Source of the DNA: Prorocentrum cordatum
Taxonomy: Eukaryota > Sar > Dinophyceae > Prorocentrales > Prorocentraceae
DNA length: 64,000 nucleotides
Assembly: GCA_963575745.1 (NCBI GenBank)
Contig: CAUYUJ010022088.1
Coordinates: forward strand, 31,001-95,000
Direction: 5' to 3'
Numbering within the stretch: position 1 is the stretch's first letter; each line of letters opens with the position of its first letter. Shown here in pieces: positions 9,046 through 20,400 of the stretch. Under the pieces are notes generated by a model, which saw only the letters and a list, made by a program, of their open reading frames with translations, was not told the DNA's origin and searched no databases. A program made the translations under genes and the position numbers.

Positions 9046-12000
9046 CGACGACGGCGCCGAACACCGTTCAAGGGGATCCGACTGGGCAGCTGGAATCTCA
9101 ATCGGGCGGGGTCGGCCAACTTCAAGGGGAATGAGATCCTGAGGAGCCTCTCTATGCGTGACTGCATCTGGGGTGTTCAGGAATGCCAGAATCTTTTTGG
9201 AGGCAAATTCGATGCATATATTAGACGGTGTGGCCTTTCATATCGTGTGAGTTGTGACAGTAAGTGTGGGTTACTATTTAACAAAGAGTGGAGTACATGT
9301 GTGCGTGAATCAATATGTCAACACGAACGGTTCTGTGTGGTGGTCTTTGGTAGCGGAAGTGCCCCTGTGATAGTTGCCTCTGCGTATCTTCCCGACCCCG
9401 GCGTGGAGAACGCCGTAGATGTGCAGTGCAGTGTGTTGGACACGCTTGAGTCAGTCATTCTCACTCTGCGCAGCCGCTGGAAGGGAGCGACTGTGTCTGT
9501 GCTGCTCGATGCCAATGTCGAGCTACCTCCATCGACTCAACTGCAGTGCTCACGCACTGGGACTGTCTATGAGGCGGTGGGAAGTGCTACCAAGGAGGAG
9601 AGGAGGACATGTGAGGAGGGAGGTGCACAGCGGGTGAGGAGGGACGTACGACAACAGTTGCGCGAGCGTGTGCTTTGCTTTCTAGGGCGCCTGGGGATGA
9701 AGGCTGCCAATTCGTTCTTGCCACGACGACTACACACATGGGAGAGTTACGGAGTATCTCGGTGGGGGACGTGTAAGAAAGTTCTCGATTACATATTTGT
9801 TCCCAGGACGTGGGAGATCGATAAGATGACGGTTGAGACGATTATGAGTAATGGGGGGAAGACAAATCGTAGTCGTCTCAGTGACCACGGCCTGCTTCAG
9901 GGGACTTTTAGTGATACAGGCGCTCAGCTGGTCAAACGTAGTATCCCGACGGCAGCTCGTGAAAAGAGTTTGGTTGGTTATAAGACAGTGAATTGGGGGG
10001 ACCTCAATATGGCACGAAAGGAAATCGATCGGGTCCTGGGAGATGCCAATACTACTTGTTCTCCAAGGGACCTTGTGTCGACTACTATTCGGGCCTGTAC
10101 TGAACAGGAGGAAATCAAATTCACGACTGCCACCACGGGGCGGGGGCTACCACCAATCAGACCTGCAGGACTCACGGCCTGCCAGGAGATCTTGCGACGG
10201 AGGCCTGTGCCAGCGTCAGTGGATGTGCCGAGCTTGCGCAGACGTGCCAACGGACTTCGGAGGGAGTATCGTGCGGCGTTGGCCGCGTGGACCTCTCCTG
10301 CTTCCAGACGCAAAGAGCGAGGTGGTATCAAGCACCTCATTGTGCAGGGACGGATATCTGAGGACAGGGAGGAGTGGGTGGAGGAGATCAGAGCACATAC
10401 CAGACAGAGATATACTTCGGAAGAGGTCAGAGGACGGGATATGGAGATGATGGAGGAGTTGAGGAGGGATGCACAACAGAACTTATGTGACGGGTACTGC
10501 ACGGAGGGACTGACGATGGCGGTGGTATGCCAGGCACGGTCTCGTCTCAAGTCCAGGCGTGCCACCGGCCCAGACAGGCTGCCTTGTGAAATACTCAAGG
10601 CATTGCCGTGGGCGACTTTACGTGGCGTTGCTCGGATGTTTGACGATATATTTCGCTTGGCACGGCAGTATCCGCAGGACTGGAGGCAGATTTTGATCGC
10701 CTTCATGCCCAAGCTGCCGAGCTTGACATCACTGACGGATGCACGGTACCTTTGCCTGCAAAACAGTCTCAGCCGTTGGTACTCTGCCTGTGTGGTGATC
10801 TTGGTCGAACAGTTCGTGTCTCGGGCTGGCCTCATGGGACCCCTGGGTATCTACGGCTTCCAAGAGGGACGTAAAACGGTGGAAATTGTGGGGGCCCTCA
10901 AGGCTCTGGCTCAACATGGGGACATCTGGGGGAAGGATCAGACGGTCCATATCGCTAACGCCGATATCAAACAAGCATTCGACCATTGCAGTCTTCAGAA
11001 TGCCAAGCGTGCTATGTGCCATGCCAATATTCCTGCCTATCTTCAGTATGCTTTGCTCTCACCGCTGGTATGCACTACGGGATCGTTAATTGTTGAGGGT
11101 ATGGCAATTCACGACATCAACTGGGACGTCTGTATACGTACGGGCGGCCCTGAGGGGCCTCTCCTCTTTAACCTTATCATATGTGCCATGTGGGGACCAA
11201 TTTTTCGGGAATGGGACAGTAAAGGAGTGGGGTATGTGCTGGAGGGCGTCTGTGGTGAGTATGAGCGACGGACAATAGTGAACCACTTTGTGTGGGCGGA
11301 CAACTGCTACCTCGTCTCTGCATCCCCAACTGTGTTGGCTCAGATGATGCACGATCTAACACTACCACTACATGACTGGGGGATGAGATGGAAGGATAGC
11401 AGCTTGTTGTACATGACATGTGGGGTTAATGCGAGAGTGGACGGAGACGGACACATACTTGCCAGCGAGGATTTGTGTGTACCTGCGTGCTCGATGTATC
11501 AGGAATTTAGACTTCGACGTGTATGCAGTATGAAAGTATTGGGTCATGAGATTTTCTCCACGTACCTTGTGCCTGCTCATCCCGATGTTGAATATCGAAT
11601 CAAGGAGGCTCGTGCGTGTTTCATAGGACAGTCGGATTTCTTTCGTAACCGAGCGGTAGCAGTCCGTGATAAATTTTGTCGTTATCAAGACAAGGTGCAG
11701 AGTATGGCGTTGTATTGTCTTGAGACATGTACGGCGGACACTTCCTCGCTTCACACACTCAATGCCTTCGAGGGATGGTGTCTGTGCCGTATGTTCCGAC
11801 GGCCGAGGAGGGAGGAGGAGACTATGGCGGACTGGAACCGCCGAAGGTACCACGAGGCCAGAGAGCAGTTTCGATCTTATGGATTTGCGAGTTTGGTGCA
11901 ACGATTTCTCCGTATGGTTTGGAACTCCGCTAAGGATGCTGCTGCCTTCATTACTATGTTATTTACTTCTTCTCATGAGGAAATATCTTCGACACAACGT

Positions 12001-13017
12001 ACGTGGAGAGACCACCACATGACTACGGTCGCATATGGACCACTGTGGGATAGACTCAGGACGGATGCGTCTGAGTGCCTGCGAGGGTTATTCCACTTCC
12101 AGGAGGCTTCGCAGCTGAAAAGGAGACACGTCAGCTCAGGTCGAGCTATCGGACAGAGATGCTGGTTATTTCCTTTCTGCGAATTCTACGGACTCAAGTG
12201 GTGGGAGACCTTTGTGCCGACAGATGCTGCGTACGTTCAGTTCTGCGAACACATGTGTACACGGACGATGCTGAGTTATTTCCAGAAAAGAAAAGGGTAC
12301 GGTACTACAGGTGGGGCCCTGCAGGAGGTACATACTATCACACAAAACGACCTACACACATATGGGGCTCAAGAGGGCACTACGGCTTTCAATGACAAAA
12401 TGGCCAAACGAATTGCGTTACAAAACATGAAGGAGGTTGAGTACGACCTCGACTCATTTGGGATCCCTGTGTACATTTCTGGGGACAGTCTTCTGGTGGT
12501 GTCGTGGCTGCAGGGTGTCTGGAGGGTGCTTAATCGTACGTATCAGGAAAGGGTCAACAGAATGATAAACCAACTGGACAATATGTGTCAGAAGTTTGGA
12601 ATTAGGCCTGCCTGTCAGGGGAGGGAGGTTGTAGACCACACATTTAGGGAATGGAACACGCGTGCAGATGTACTCACTCATGAGGCCCGTGTCGGGCCAC
12701 CAGTGATTCGAGATAGGATTGGGCTCCACGCCCCTCAGTTACAACAGGTGTTTCGCGTCTGTGCCATCAGAGCTGGTTTCGACGGTGGCGTTTCTTGCGA
12801 CGGCGTGGGGGTCGGGTGCTGGATCGATGTTGGGCGGGTTTCGAGGATCTCAAGGCAACCACTCAGCCATGAGATTATTTGGACGGAGGTGTATAGTGCG
12901 GCATTCTCGATCGATCCAACTTCAACAGTGACTGATGCCGAGATCACGGCCGTTGAGCATACGATTGTAATCTTGCCGCGGGTTGTACATGCGTATTTCG
13001 GACAGGATGGGATGTGA
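9046..13017 (+). CDS. E3 ORF2: endonuclease, reverse transcriptase and circularly permuted RNase H
   Basis: The frame continues straight on from the ORF1 stop. RRRRRTPFKGIRLGSWNL opens the endonuclease, and the first ATG (9154) lies after that strand, so an AUG start would cut the domain. This favours translation by stop readthrough. Endonuclease motifs: SWNLNRAG, VQECQN, DANVEL, VLDYIFVPRTW, LSDHGLL. RT: DIKQAFDH, RTGGPEGPLLF and WADN at 11293-11304. Permuted RNase H: Asp codons at 12484 (GDS), 12667 (RADVLT) and 12781 (FDGG), Glu codon at 12940 (DAEITA). The frame is intact for about 1323 codons. It diverges clearly from E2 (different lineage), yet keeps every variant motif. Confidence 0.92.
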   Translation, partial: RRRRRTPFKGIRLGSWNLNRAGSANFKGNEILRSLSMRDCIWGVQECQNLFGGKFDAYIRRCGLSYRVSCDSKCGLLFNKEWSTCVRESICQHERFCVVVFGSGSAPVIVASAYLPDPGVENAVDVQCSVLDTLESVILTLRSRWKGATVSVLLDANVELPPSTQLQCSRTGTVYEAVGSATKEERRTCEEGGAQRVRRDVRQQLRERVLCFLGRLGMKAANSFLPRRLHTWESYGVSRWGTCKKVLDYIFVPRTWEIDKMTVETIMSNGGKTNRSRLSDHGLLQGTFSDTGAQLVKRSIPTAAREKSLVGYKTVNWGDLNMARKEIDRVLGDANTTCSPRDLVSTTIRACTEQEEIKFTTATTGRGLPPIRPAGLTACQEILRRRPVPASVDVPSLRRRANGLRREYRAALAAWTSPASRRKERGGIKHLIVQGRISEDREEWVEEIRAHTRQRYTSEEVRGRDMEMMEELRRDAQQNLCDGYCTEGLTMAVVCQARSRLKSRRATGPDRLPCEILKALPWATLRGVARMFDDIFRLARQYPQDWRQILIAFMPKLPSLTSLTDARYLCLQNSLSRWYSACVVILVEQFVSRAGLMGPLGIYGFQEGRKTVEIVGALKALAQHGDIWGKDQTVHIANADIKQAFDHCSLQNAKRAMCHANIPAYLQYALLSPLVCTTGSLIVEGMAIHDINWDVCIRTGGPEGPLLFNLIICAMWGPIFREWDSKGVGYVLEGVCGEYERRTIVNHFVWADNCYLVSASPTVLAQMMHDLTLPLHDWGMRWKDSSLLYMTCGVNARVDGDGHILASEDLCVPACSMYQEFRLRRVCSMKVLGHEIFSTYLVPAHPDVEYRIKEARACFIGQSDFFRNRAVAVRDKFCRYQDKVQSMALYCLETCTADTSSLHTLNAFEGWCLCRMFRRPRREEETMADWNRRRYHEAREQFRSYGFASLVQRFLRMVWNSAKDAAAFITMLFTSSHEEISSTQRTWRDHHMTTVAYGPLWDRLRTDASECLRGLFHFQEASQLKRRHVSSGRAIGQRCWLFPFCEFYGLKWWETFVPTDAAYVQFCEHMCTRTMLSYFQKRKGYGTTGGALQEVHTITQNDLHTYGAQEGTTAFNDKMAKRIALQNMKEVEYDLDSFGIPVYISGDSLLVVSWLQGVWRVLNRTYQERVNRMINQLDNMCQKFGIRPACQGREVVDHTFREWNTRADVLTHEARVGPPVIRDRIGLHAPQLQQVFRVCAIRAGFDGGVSCDGVGVGCWIDVGRVSRISRQPLSHEIIWTEVYSAAFSIDPTSTVTDAEITAVEHTIVILPRVVHAYFGQDGM

Positions 13018-13218
13018 TTGTGATTGTGCTCATTCACGCCTTCTCATAAGAGTTGGTCACCGTGTGTGTGTACTTGACCTCTCATCCTCCTTATAAGAGT
13101 TGGCTTTCGCCTCTGATCGTTTGGATCGTCGAGGCATCCGCCTACTCCCGATACGCCCGCTTCTTGCTTCCGACTAGGCTGGAAAGCCTGCACAGTCGAC
13201 CGCAAAGTCCGCAAAAAA

Positions 13219-14292
13219 TCTGGTTGACGGTTTACCGCCGATTCCAGTTGGCCGACCCGGCCCCGACGGACAATGACTCGTAGAGCTTCCCTAAGCTAGT
13301 TGCTGGAAGCTTAAGAGTAATTCCGGCGCGCTGGAGAGCTAGTTGGCAAGAAAAATCTCGACGGAACTTTTGCTGACTTTTGGTCGGTTGAAAATTTTGT
13401 TCTCGAAATTTGACCATTCGTTAGAGCTCTAGTGTTTTTTCTTGTGATCTTCGATCTTATTCGCTCTCCATCTTGATCTCAGCTCGATCGGGTAACTTTG
13501 AAGGCCAAAAAGCATTCTGGCGGGATCGGCCGTTTCGAGTCATCTTGATACGCGCTGACGGTTTTCTCAACATAACTCGAGCTTTAGGACATCTACAGAG
13601 CTGGTAAGCACAGCTAATCGATGCAGAATGATTAGGCGCGTTCGCCTGTTGAATCCAGAGGTCTGAACTCGGTCTGTGAGCCGAGCTAGGTCCGCAAACC
13701 TATTCGTATTATTCGAGTCATCTTAACAGACAATCTCGGTTTTCTGTACTTAACTCGAGCTGTAAGACAGGTATAGAGCTGATATTTACAGAAACTGATT
13801 CAGAATCGTCAGTTGCGTTTGTCCGTCGAATCCAGAGCTCTGAACTCGGTCTTCTGCCCGATCTAGAATCGCGAAATTATTCGTATTGGTCGAGTCATCT
13901 TGAGAAGTGCTCTCGGTTTTCTTCACTCAACTTGCGCTGAGAGGGGGCTACAGTGCTGGTTGTCATATGAATCGATTTAAAGAGATCATGCGCGTCCGCC
14001 TGTCGAATCCAGAGCTCGGAACTCGGTCTGCCGCCCGAACTAGGTTCGCGAAACTATTGTATTGTTCGAGTCATCCTGAGAGATGCTGTCGGTTTTCTGC
14101 ACTGACCTCGGGCTCTAGGGGGGCTGCGGGGCTGGTAATGACAGGAGTCGATTCGCAGACATCAGCCGCGCCTGCTTGTCGCATCTAGAGGTCAAACAAT
14201 ATTCACTATGAGTCAGAATGTTGGTAGGTGCTGTCGGTTTTCTCAACTTAAGTCGAGCTTGGAAGTCAACTTAAGTCGAGCTTGGAAGTCTT
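13219..14292. repeat. Satellite array between E3 and E4
   Basis: One higher-order unit. It has the right hairpin arm, then CTCGTAGAGCTTCC, the AGTTGGCAAGAAAAATC block near 13335, the TTCGATCTTATTC block, and about five subrepeats of 155-180 bp, each with CGAGTCATCTTGA and GTCGGTTTTCT. It ends with a direct duplication of a 22-bp stretch, AACTTAAGTCGAGCTTGGAAGTC-like, at about 14246-14290, next to E4. No gene seen. Confidence 0.88.
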
Positions 14293-16165
14293 GAGTTTAT
14301 GGACGTGGGTACTACCACCGGTGTGACGGAACCTCTCATGGTGACGTTGTTCCCGCCAGGTATGTCCAGGGGGCCCAATGTGTCTCTCCCCGAGAACATC
14401 ACTATTCCGCAGGTGGATGAAATTATTGTGCTGGGGACTAAGATTGCGAGGAATTTCAAGGATCATGTTGATGTGCGATACCGTATGGCAAAAGCTATTC
14501 GTGCTTTCTGGAATGATCGAGCGTTTTACACCTCCAGGAGGATTGCTTGGAAGAATAAATTTGCACGATATGAATCTAGAGTGAGATCTAAGTTTCTTTT
14601 CGGCTTGGAAGGAGCCACTGTTGACAGTTCTACGATTGCATTTATACACAAGGAGGAGGGGAAGATGTTGAGCAGGATGACGTGGAGAGCGAAGAGGGAG
14701 GAGGAGGGGTGGGCTGTATTCATGTCGCGCATGTACAAAAGAGGGAGGCAAGCTTTTTATGAAGCTGGCAGACCTCCACTCGCACAGGTCTTCCTATATC
14801 GGCAGTGGAAATGGGCGAAGGATATTGCATTGTCTTGTTTTGGCAGGGACGGAGGAGGCGTGGAGGAGATTTCTGTGGTGGGTGGCTCACAATTGGTGCC
14901 GCCTCCCTCGTATGCTCCTGGTGCTCCTGCTGATGATACGACGCCCTCCGAGCCCATGAACCGACGGAAAAGAAAAACGTTGTGCATGAATGAGGCCAAA
15001 CGTCAGAGGACCCAACTTTCTCAGAACACGGCGAGACTCAGAGACAGGTTCGAGGACCCAACCCGCTATTACAATCAGCCCACGGTGGTGGACACGGGCA
15101 CTGCTGTCAACGGCTACCTGCAGGCACGACTGTCCATGTTGCACGGAGGAGGGGAGTGGGAATCCAGGCGGGATGATCTGATATTATCTTTAGGAAGCCA
15201 GGCTGGACGTGCTGGGACTCGTGTGAGGACTGGCGGAGCTCCTATCGGCATGCGCCCGTGGAGAACACCTTTTGAGCTTGTGGGAGGGAAGTACTGGTAC
15301 CATGTTCTGGAATGGTCAGAGGAGGCCTGGGTCAAGTTCGCTCGTCAAGTTTTTATGCTTCTTCAGGTTCCTGGTGTTTCTGATTTCCTGGTTCTTAAAG
15401 ATCCTATTCCTTGGAAGCCTATGGAAGAGAGGGAGGAGGAGGTACTTTCGGAGGAGCTTAGCAGGAAGAAGGAGGAGGTGTTGTCCAAACGGTATGCTAA
15501 GATATTGGAGGATTACACGGAGTGGGAGTTCCAGGTGGGAAGGATTGCCATTGAACTGAAGGGAGACTCTCAATGCGTTGTGCGGTGGATCCAAGGCTTG
15601 TATTTTACTGCCAATGTGCATTATGACAAGATTGTGGGCGGCATTCAGAATAAGTTAGACATTCTAGCTAAGAGATGTGGTGTGCAGGCGGCCTGTCTTG
15701 GGAGACATATCTTCAAGTGGGTATACAGAGAGGACAATACTGCTGCGGATGAGTTAACACACAGAGCTAGGCAGGGCATTTGTAGAACACGTTTTAGGCA
15801 TGATTTCCTATCCCATGTTAAAGCTAACGCTATTCTGATCGACGCCATTCGGGGAAGCTTCGATGGTGGAAGATCCTATCTGGGCGTAGGCTGTGGCTGG
15901 CAGATTGATTTTCATCTGTGCTCCTCTTCTGTTGCTGAATATCCTGTCACTCTTCCGAGTGGCGTGTGGGAGCCCAACGTGGCCTCTTCCTCTTTCCTCC
16001 TTCCCCCCTCGAGCACTATCACTGCAGCTGAGTTAGAGTCTGCCCGACAACTCCTTTTGGGAGTGGAGGAATGCCTGCATTTGGCAGGATACTAGGCCTC
16101 CTTGTGTGGCTATCGCCTGGGCGGTGACCCGACCCTGCTGTGGCGGCACGCAATACGCAAAAAAA
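14293..16165 (+). mobile_element. E4: 5'-truncated LINE-like retrotransposon
   Basis: Keeps only the post-RT part of ORF2 and the 3' end. The left junction is in satellite at CTTGGAAGTC, about 25 bp short of the hairpin loop, so a little target sequence was lost at the 5' side. The right end is CGCAAAAAAA followed by CCAAGGTTGACGG and the hairpin right arm, the normal junction. The 3' UTR is only about 60 bp and GC-rich. Removing E4 restores a satellite spacing of about 1.3 kb between the AGTTGGCAAGAAAAATC blocks at 13335 and 16515. Confidence 0.9.
14299..16095 (+). CDS. E4 ORF2 C-terminal fragment with permuted RNase H (open frame)
   Basis: 598 codons with no stop. It starts inside the region after the RT palm (EIIVLGTKIARNFKDHVDVRYR aligns with VLGTVVSQQYGGTHEDIQFR of E2, both shortened here to the key part VLGT). 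A variable linker follows, then KPW-rich sequence, then RNase H in permuted order: IELKGDSQCVV, YREDNTAADELTHRAR, IRGSFDGGRSYLGVGCGW, TITAAELESARQLL. All four acids are present. The endonuclease and RT are absent, so the open frame encodes no complete machine. Its preservation probably reflects recent insertion, but a stand-alone permuted RNase H protein is not excluded. Confidence 0.88.
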   Translation: MDVGTTTGVTEPLMVTLFPPGMSRGPNVSLPENITIPQVDEIIVLGTKIARNFKDHVDVRYRMAKAIRAFWNDRAFYTSRRIAWKNKFARYESRVRSKFLFGLEGATVDSSTIAFIHKEEGKMLSRMTWRAKREEEGWAVFMSRMYKRGRQAFYEAGRPPLAQVFLYRQWKWAKDIALSCFGRDGGGVEEISVVGGSQLVPPPSYAPGAPADDTTPSEPMNRRKRKTLCMNEAKRQRTQLSQNTARLRDRFEDPTRYYNQPTVVDTGTAVNGYLQARLSMLHGGGEWESRRDDLILSLGSQAGRAGTRVRTGGAPIGMRPWRTPFELVGGKYWYHVLEWSEEAWVKFARQVFMLLQVPGVSDFLVLKDPIPWKPMEEREEEVLSEELSRKKEEVLSKRYAKILEDYTEWEFQVGRIAIELKGDSQCVVRWIQGLYFTANVHYDKIVGGIQNKLDILAKRCGVQAACLGRHIFKWVYREDNTAADELTHRARQGICRTRFRHDFLSHVKANAILIDAIRGSFDGGRSYLGVGCGWQIDFHLCSSSVAEYPVTLPSGVWEPNVASSSFLLPPSSTITAAELESARQLLLGVEECLHLAGY

Positions 16166-17480
16166 CCAAGGTTGACGGTTTACCGCCGGCGCCCAGTGTG
16201 CGAACTTTGGGTCGGTTGGACGACCTTCGTGAGAGATTTGAACATTCGTTTTGAGATCTGGTATTTTTCGCACCTGTACTGGATTATTTTGCGTTCGCTA
16301 GTGGATCCTGAGATCTGTAAGTGCAGTATTACTATCGAAACACTTGGCGAAACCGTGTACATCCATAAAAACGCGTTTTTTCGTGTTTTTTTTGGTTTTC
16401 TTCCAGACTCTATCTACATGTTTACCGAGCAGCGCCGTGCGAGAAAAGAGCTCTACGAGGGCCCCGGCGGTAATCTGGTTGACGGTTTACCGCCGGTTCC
16501 AGTTCCGGAGCGCTGAAGAGCTAGTTGGCAAGAAAAATCTCGACGGAACTTTTGCTGACTTTTGGTCGGTTCAAAATTTTGTTCTCGAAATTCAACAATT
16601 CGTTTGAGCTCTAGCATTTTTTCCCGTGATATTCGATCTTATTCTCGCTCGCCATCTTGATCTCAGCTCGATCGGGTGAATATTACTATCGAAAAGCACT
16701 CTGGCGGGATCGGCCGTTTCGAGTCATCTTGATACGCGCTGACGGTTTTCTGAACATAACTCGAGCTTTAGGACAGCTACAGAGCTGGTAAGCACAGCTA
16801 TTCGATGTAGAATGATTCGGCGCGTTCGCCTGTTGAATCGAGAGGTCTGCACTCGGTCTGTTAGCCGAGCTAGGTTCGCAAATCTATTCGTATTATTCGA
16901 GTCATCTTGACAGAAACTCTCGGTTTTCTGTACTTAACTCGAGCTGTAGGACAGCTACAGAGCTGATATTTACAGAAAACGATTCAGAATCATCAGTTGC
17001 GTTTGTCTGTCGAATCCAGAGCTCTGAACTCGGTCTGCTGCCCGATTTAGAATCGCAAAACTATTCGTATTGGTCGAGTCATCGTGAGAAGTGCTTTCGG
17101 TTTTCTTCACTCAACTCGCACTGAGGGGAGCTACAGTGCTCGTGGTCATGGGGATCGATTCGAAGACATCAAGCGCGTCCGCTTGTCGAATCCAGAGCTC
17201 GGAACTCGGTCTGCTGCCCGAATTAGGTGTAAAACTACTCTATTGTTTGAGTCATCCTGAGAGTGCTGTCAGTTTTCTGCATTCAACTCGGGCTGTATAG
17301 GGGGGTCGCAGGGCTGGTAATAACAGAAGTCGATTCGCAGACATTAGACGCGTCCGCCTGTCGCATTCAGACGTCAAAAAATATTTCCTATAAGTCGGAA
17401 TGCTGGTCGGTGCTATCGGTTTCCTCAACTTAAGTCGAGCTAGGAAGCTCTACGAGTCTCCCGGCGGTAACCAAGGTTGA
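16166..17480. repeat. Satellite array between E4 and E5
   Basis: Higher-order unit with the right hairpin arm from E4, an intact hairpin at 16464-16496, the AGTTGGCAAGAAAAATC block near 16515, five subrepeats, and the left hairpin arm GGAAGCTCTACGAG...CCGGCGGTAACCAAGGTTGA ending at 17480 where E5 starts. The 12 bases AACCAAGGTTGA (17469-17480) recur at 21433-21444 on the far side of E5. No gene seen. Confidence 0.9.
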
Positions 17481-20400
17481 GGAAGCGGAGTTTACCTCCC
17501 GTACGAGGGATGGCGGATTTCAGAGGCGATCTAAGGAGTTTGCCTTGGAACTCAGTGAGGCTCTTACTTTCACTATGGGCACCCTGGGCCTCCAGTTGGC
17601 CAACACCTTCAACCCTACGAGGCTCCCTACCTGGCGCTCTGCTAAATGGGCTCACTACAGGCACCTACCTCGAGAACAGCAGTACTCTCACGTCTACGAC
17701 TACATAGGTGTACCATCGTCTTGGGGAGCTCCTGAGGTCTCCGTCTTGTGGCCACAGCCGGGGGCAGCACATATGTCTGGGAGCTCGGCCTCGAGCTTTT
17801 GGAGTGATCATGGTCTGCTACACTTGCGTATCCCTGCTCGTGTCTTGCCTCGTCGAGTTGTGCGTCCCGATCCTGTCCGCAACACACGTTGGCACGTTCA
17901 GTCTCATCGTGTACCTATTTTGCGCTATGCAGTTGATGCAGCCCTGGTGTCTGGCAACAGCCGGACAGATCAGACCGATTGGAGTGGACACACGGGTCTC
18001 TCGCCCACGGAGCTAGGTGACAAGATCCGACAGCCTTGTGCGGAAATCGGCGGGGTCCCCACCAAAGCCGACCTTGCCCCGAAAGTTTCTGAGCTGTATG
18101 TTGCCGCTCGGGAGGCTGCACTTGAGATGAGGAGGAAGAGAAATAAGGGTGAATGCACGGAGGAGGAGTTCAAGAAGGCGAGGAGGAGGTACAGATATGA
18201 GAGGAGGAAGCATGGGAGGAATATCTTGGAGTATGAGTTCCGTCCAGGCCTACAGCATCGGACATACCTTAAGACGCTCAAGGTTGAGGGAGTGCACACT
18301 TGGGACAAGTCTAAGTGGGAGATGGCCCTCAGAGCGCACGGTTTGGCCATGTACACTGATGAACATGAGCGTGCACGCACTAACAGTAAGCTGGAGGAGA
18401 TGAGGAAGAGGTTGCAGGAGGCTTCAGGCAAAATAAGAGCAGAGGAGAAAATTGAAGCACAGGTTGAGACAAGATGGCCGGCGCGCCTGACAAGACCTCT
18501 GCGCGAATACCAGCCTATCGATATCGGCCTGCTCATGCGTGCTAGGTCTCGTCTTCGTTCAGGAAAGGCCGTAGGTAAGGACAACATCAGCGTCTCCATG
18601 CTTAAGCACATCCCTTGGTCAGGTTGTCTTCAAGTCTTGCGGTGCTTTCAGCAGCTGTTTATGCGCGAGTATTGCACACCCACAGAATGGCGCCATATAT
18701 GTATACAGCTGATGCCGAAGTCTGTGAAGACTTGCGAATTCAATGACACACGAGCTTTATCATTATTATCTTGCCTGTCAAAATGGTATATGTCATGTCT
18801 CACCTTGTTGGCCGTGGACCATCTCAAACGGAGTGTTGCCCCCGAGGTCATGCTCTTCGGGTTTGTTGCTGGAAGACGGACACACGAGATTACTGGTGGT
18901 TTGAAGAGAGTTGCTCAGCACGCGACGGAATGGGGGAAGTCATATTGTGTGCACATGGCGAGCTTAGACGTGTATCGTGCTTTTGATAACGTACAGGTGG
19001 CCGACGTTGCTGACTGCCTGGAGGAGTTGAGGTTCCCACCTGAACTTAGTTATGCGCTCGTGGAGGGCCTAGCTGAGAACAGGGCCGATTTATCCTTCCA
19101 GCAGGTGGACGTATCGGACATAGCTTGGGATAGTTGTATCCGCACAGGTAGTGTTGAGGCTCCGCTCTTTTGGCTGTGTGAGAGTGTGCTCATGTTCCGT
19201 CCTGTGGTATTGAGTTGGCAGGAGCGGGGGATGGGAGTGCAGTTGACGCAGCAGGCAGGGACTCGTCATCTTACACATGCGATTTGGGCCGACAATGTTC
19301 TGTTGTGTGCCAGAGATCAGAGCGAGTTGACGACCATGATTGCGGAGATCAGTGTCCCACTTTATCACAGAAAGTACAGATGGAAACCGAGTAGCTTGCA
19401 GTTTATTCGCTTTGGCTATGATGAGCCTGGGATTGAGAGTTTGGATGTCTCCTTTGCGTTGCCGAATTCCCTGGACAAGCGTCAGAGAGTGACTATAACG
19501 TTGCAGCGGACAGATCGTTTGGAAATACTTGGCACGATTCTTGAAAACAGCATGCGACAACATGAGGACTTAAATCATCGGATTTCTCTCGCTCAAAAGG
19601 CGTTTTGGCAAGATAAGAGGTATTACATGTGCCAGGGTATTAAGTTGAAGAAAAGATTGCGGCGATATGACTCACGTGTAAGAAGCCGATTATTGTTTGC
19701 AGTGGAAGGGATGACAGCTGACAAAAATGCGATTGAATCAATTCATGCGTTTGAAGGCCGCTTACTTTCGAAGATGGTGTGGAGACGGAAACGTGACACT
19801 GAGAGTTGGCCACAGTTTTTTTCAGAGCGTGTACTTGACGGGGCGGAAAGCACTCAGGACAGCTCAGATGCCGAGTGCAGTTCAGCTCTTTCTTTTCAAA
19901 CAGTGGAGTTGGGCAAAGGATGTGGCGACGACAACTGCTCAAAACGGGATCCGCCAAGTTGATGACGCCCAGCCTACAATTGATCCAATGGAAATGGGTG
20001 GTGCAGTGTCTCTTGATATGGATGGGATGTCTCAGGATGCGGGTGCTACTGTACCGATTACCACGGACTTGATGTCTCAGAATGCGGGTGCGGTCGTACC
20101 GATTACCACGGGTTCGAGGTCTTTGAATGCGGGTGCTGCTGTACCGATTATCGGAGATCTGAAACGACGGAGGGTGACTATTATTGTGGCCCCTGTCCTT
20201 ACTGCCCGGGGGGACCTCACCGTTGCTCTGCCAGAGGGTCAGGAGAACAGCGCCACGACTCAGAACCGACGACGGCTTATCTCTCAGGCGTCCCGTGCTG
20301 CTGCCAAAAGGAGCAGGAATGCTCCCACATCATCAACGCCATCATCATCATCTGCCCCTACACCTGCGCCAGCAGCCATACGAAGAAGGTTTCGAAGTGA

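Larger units (their letters stand above)
8347..13218 (+). mobile_element. E3: LINE-like retrotransposon, 5'-truncated inside ORF1
   Basis: The left junction follows satellite AAAAATCTCGAC, and element sequence begins at TTCTCTCCAAGC within ORF1. The right end is GCAAAAAA (A-run to 13218), then TCTGGTTGACGG and the hairpin right arm. The junction is therefore again after the GGTAA position, here with the TCTGG version of the loop. ORF2 is complete. The 3' UTR (13018-13212) contains two copies of a CTCATMMnCCTTnTMATAAGAGTTGG-like stretch near 13036 and 13082. Confidence 0.9.
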
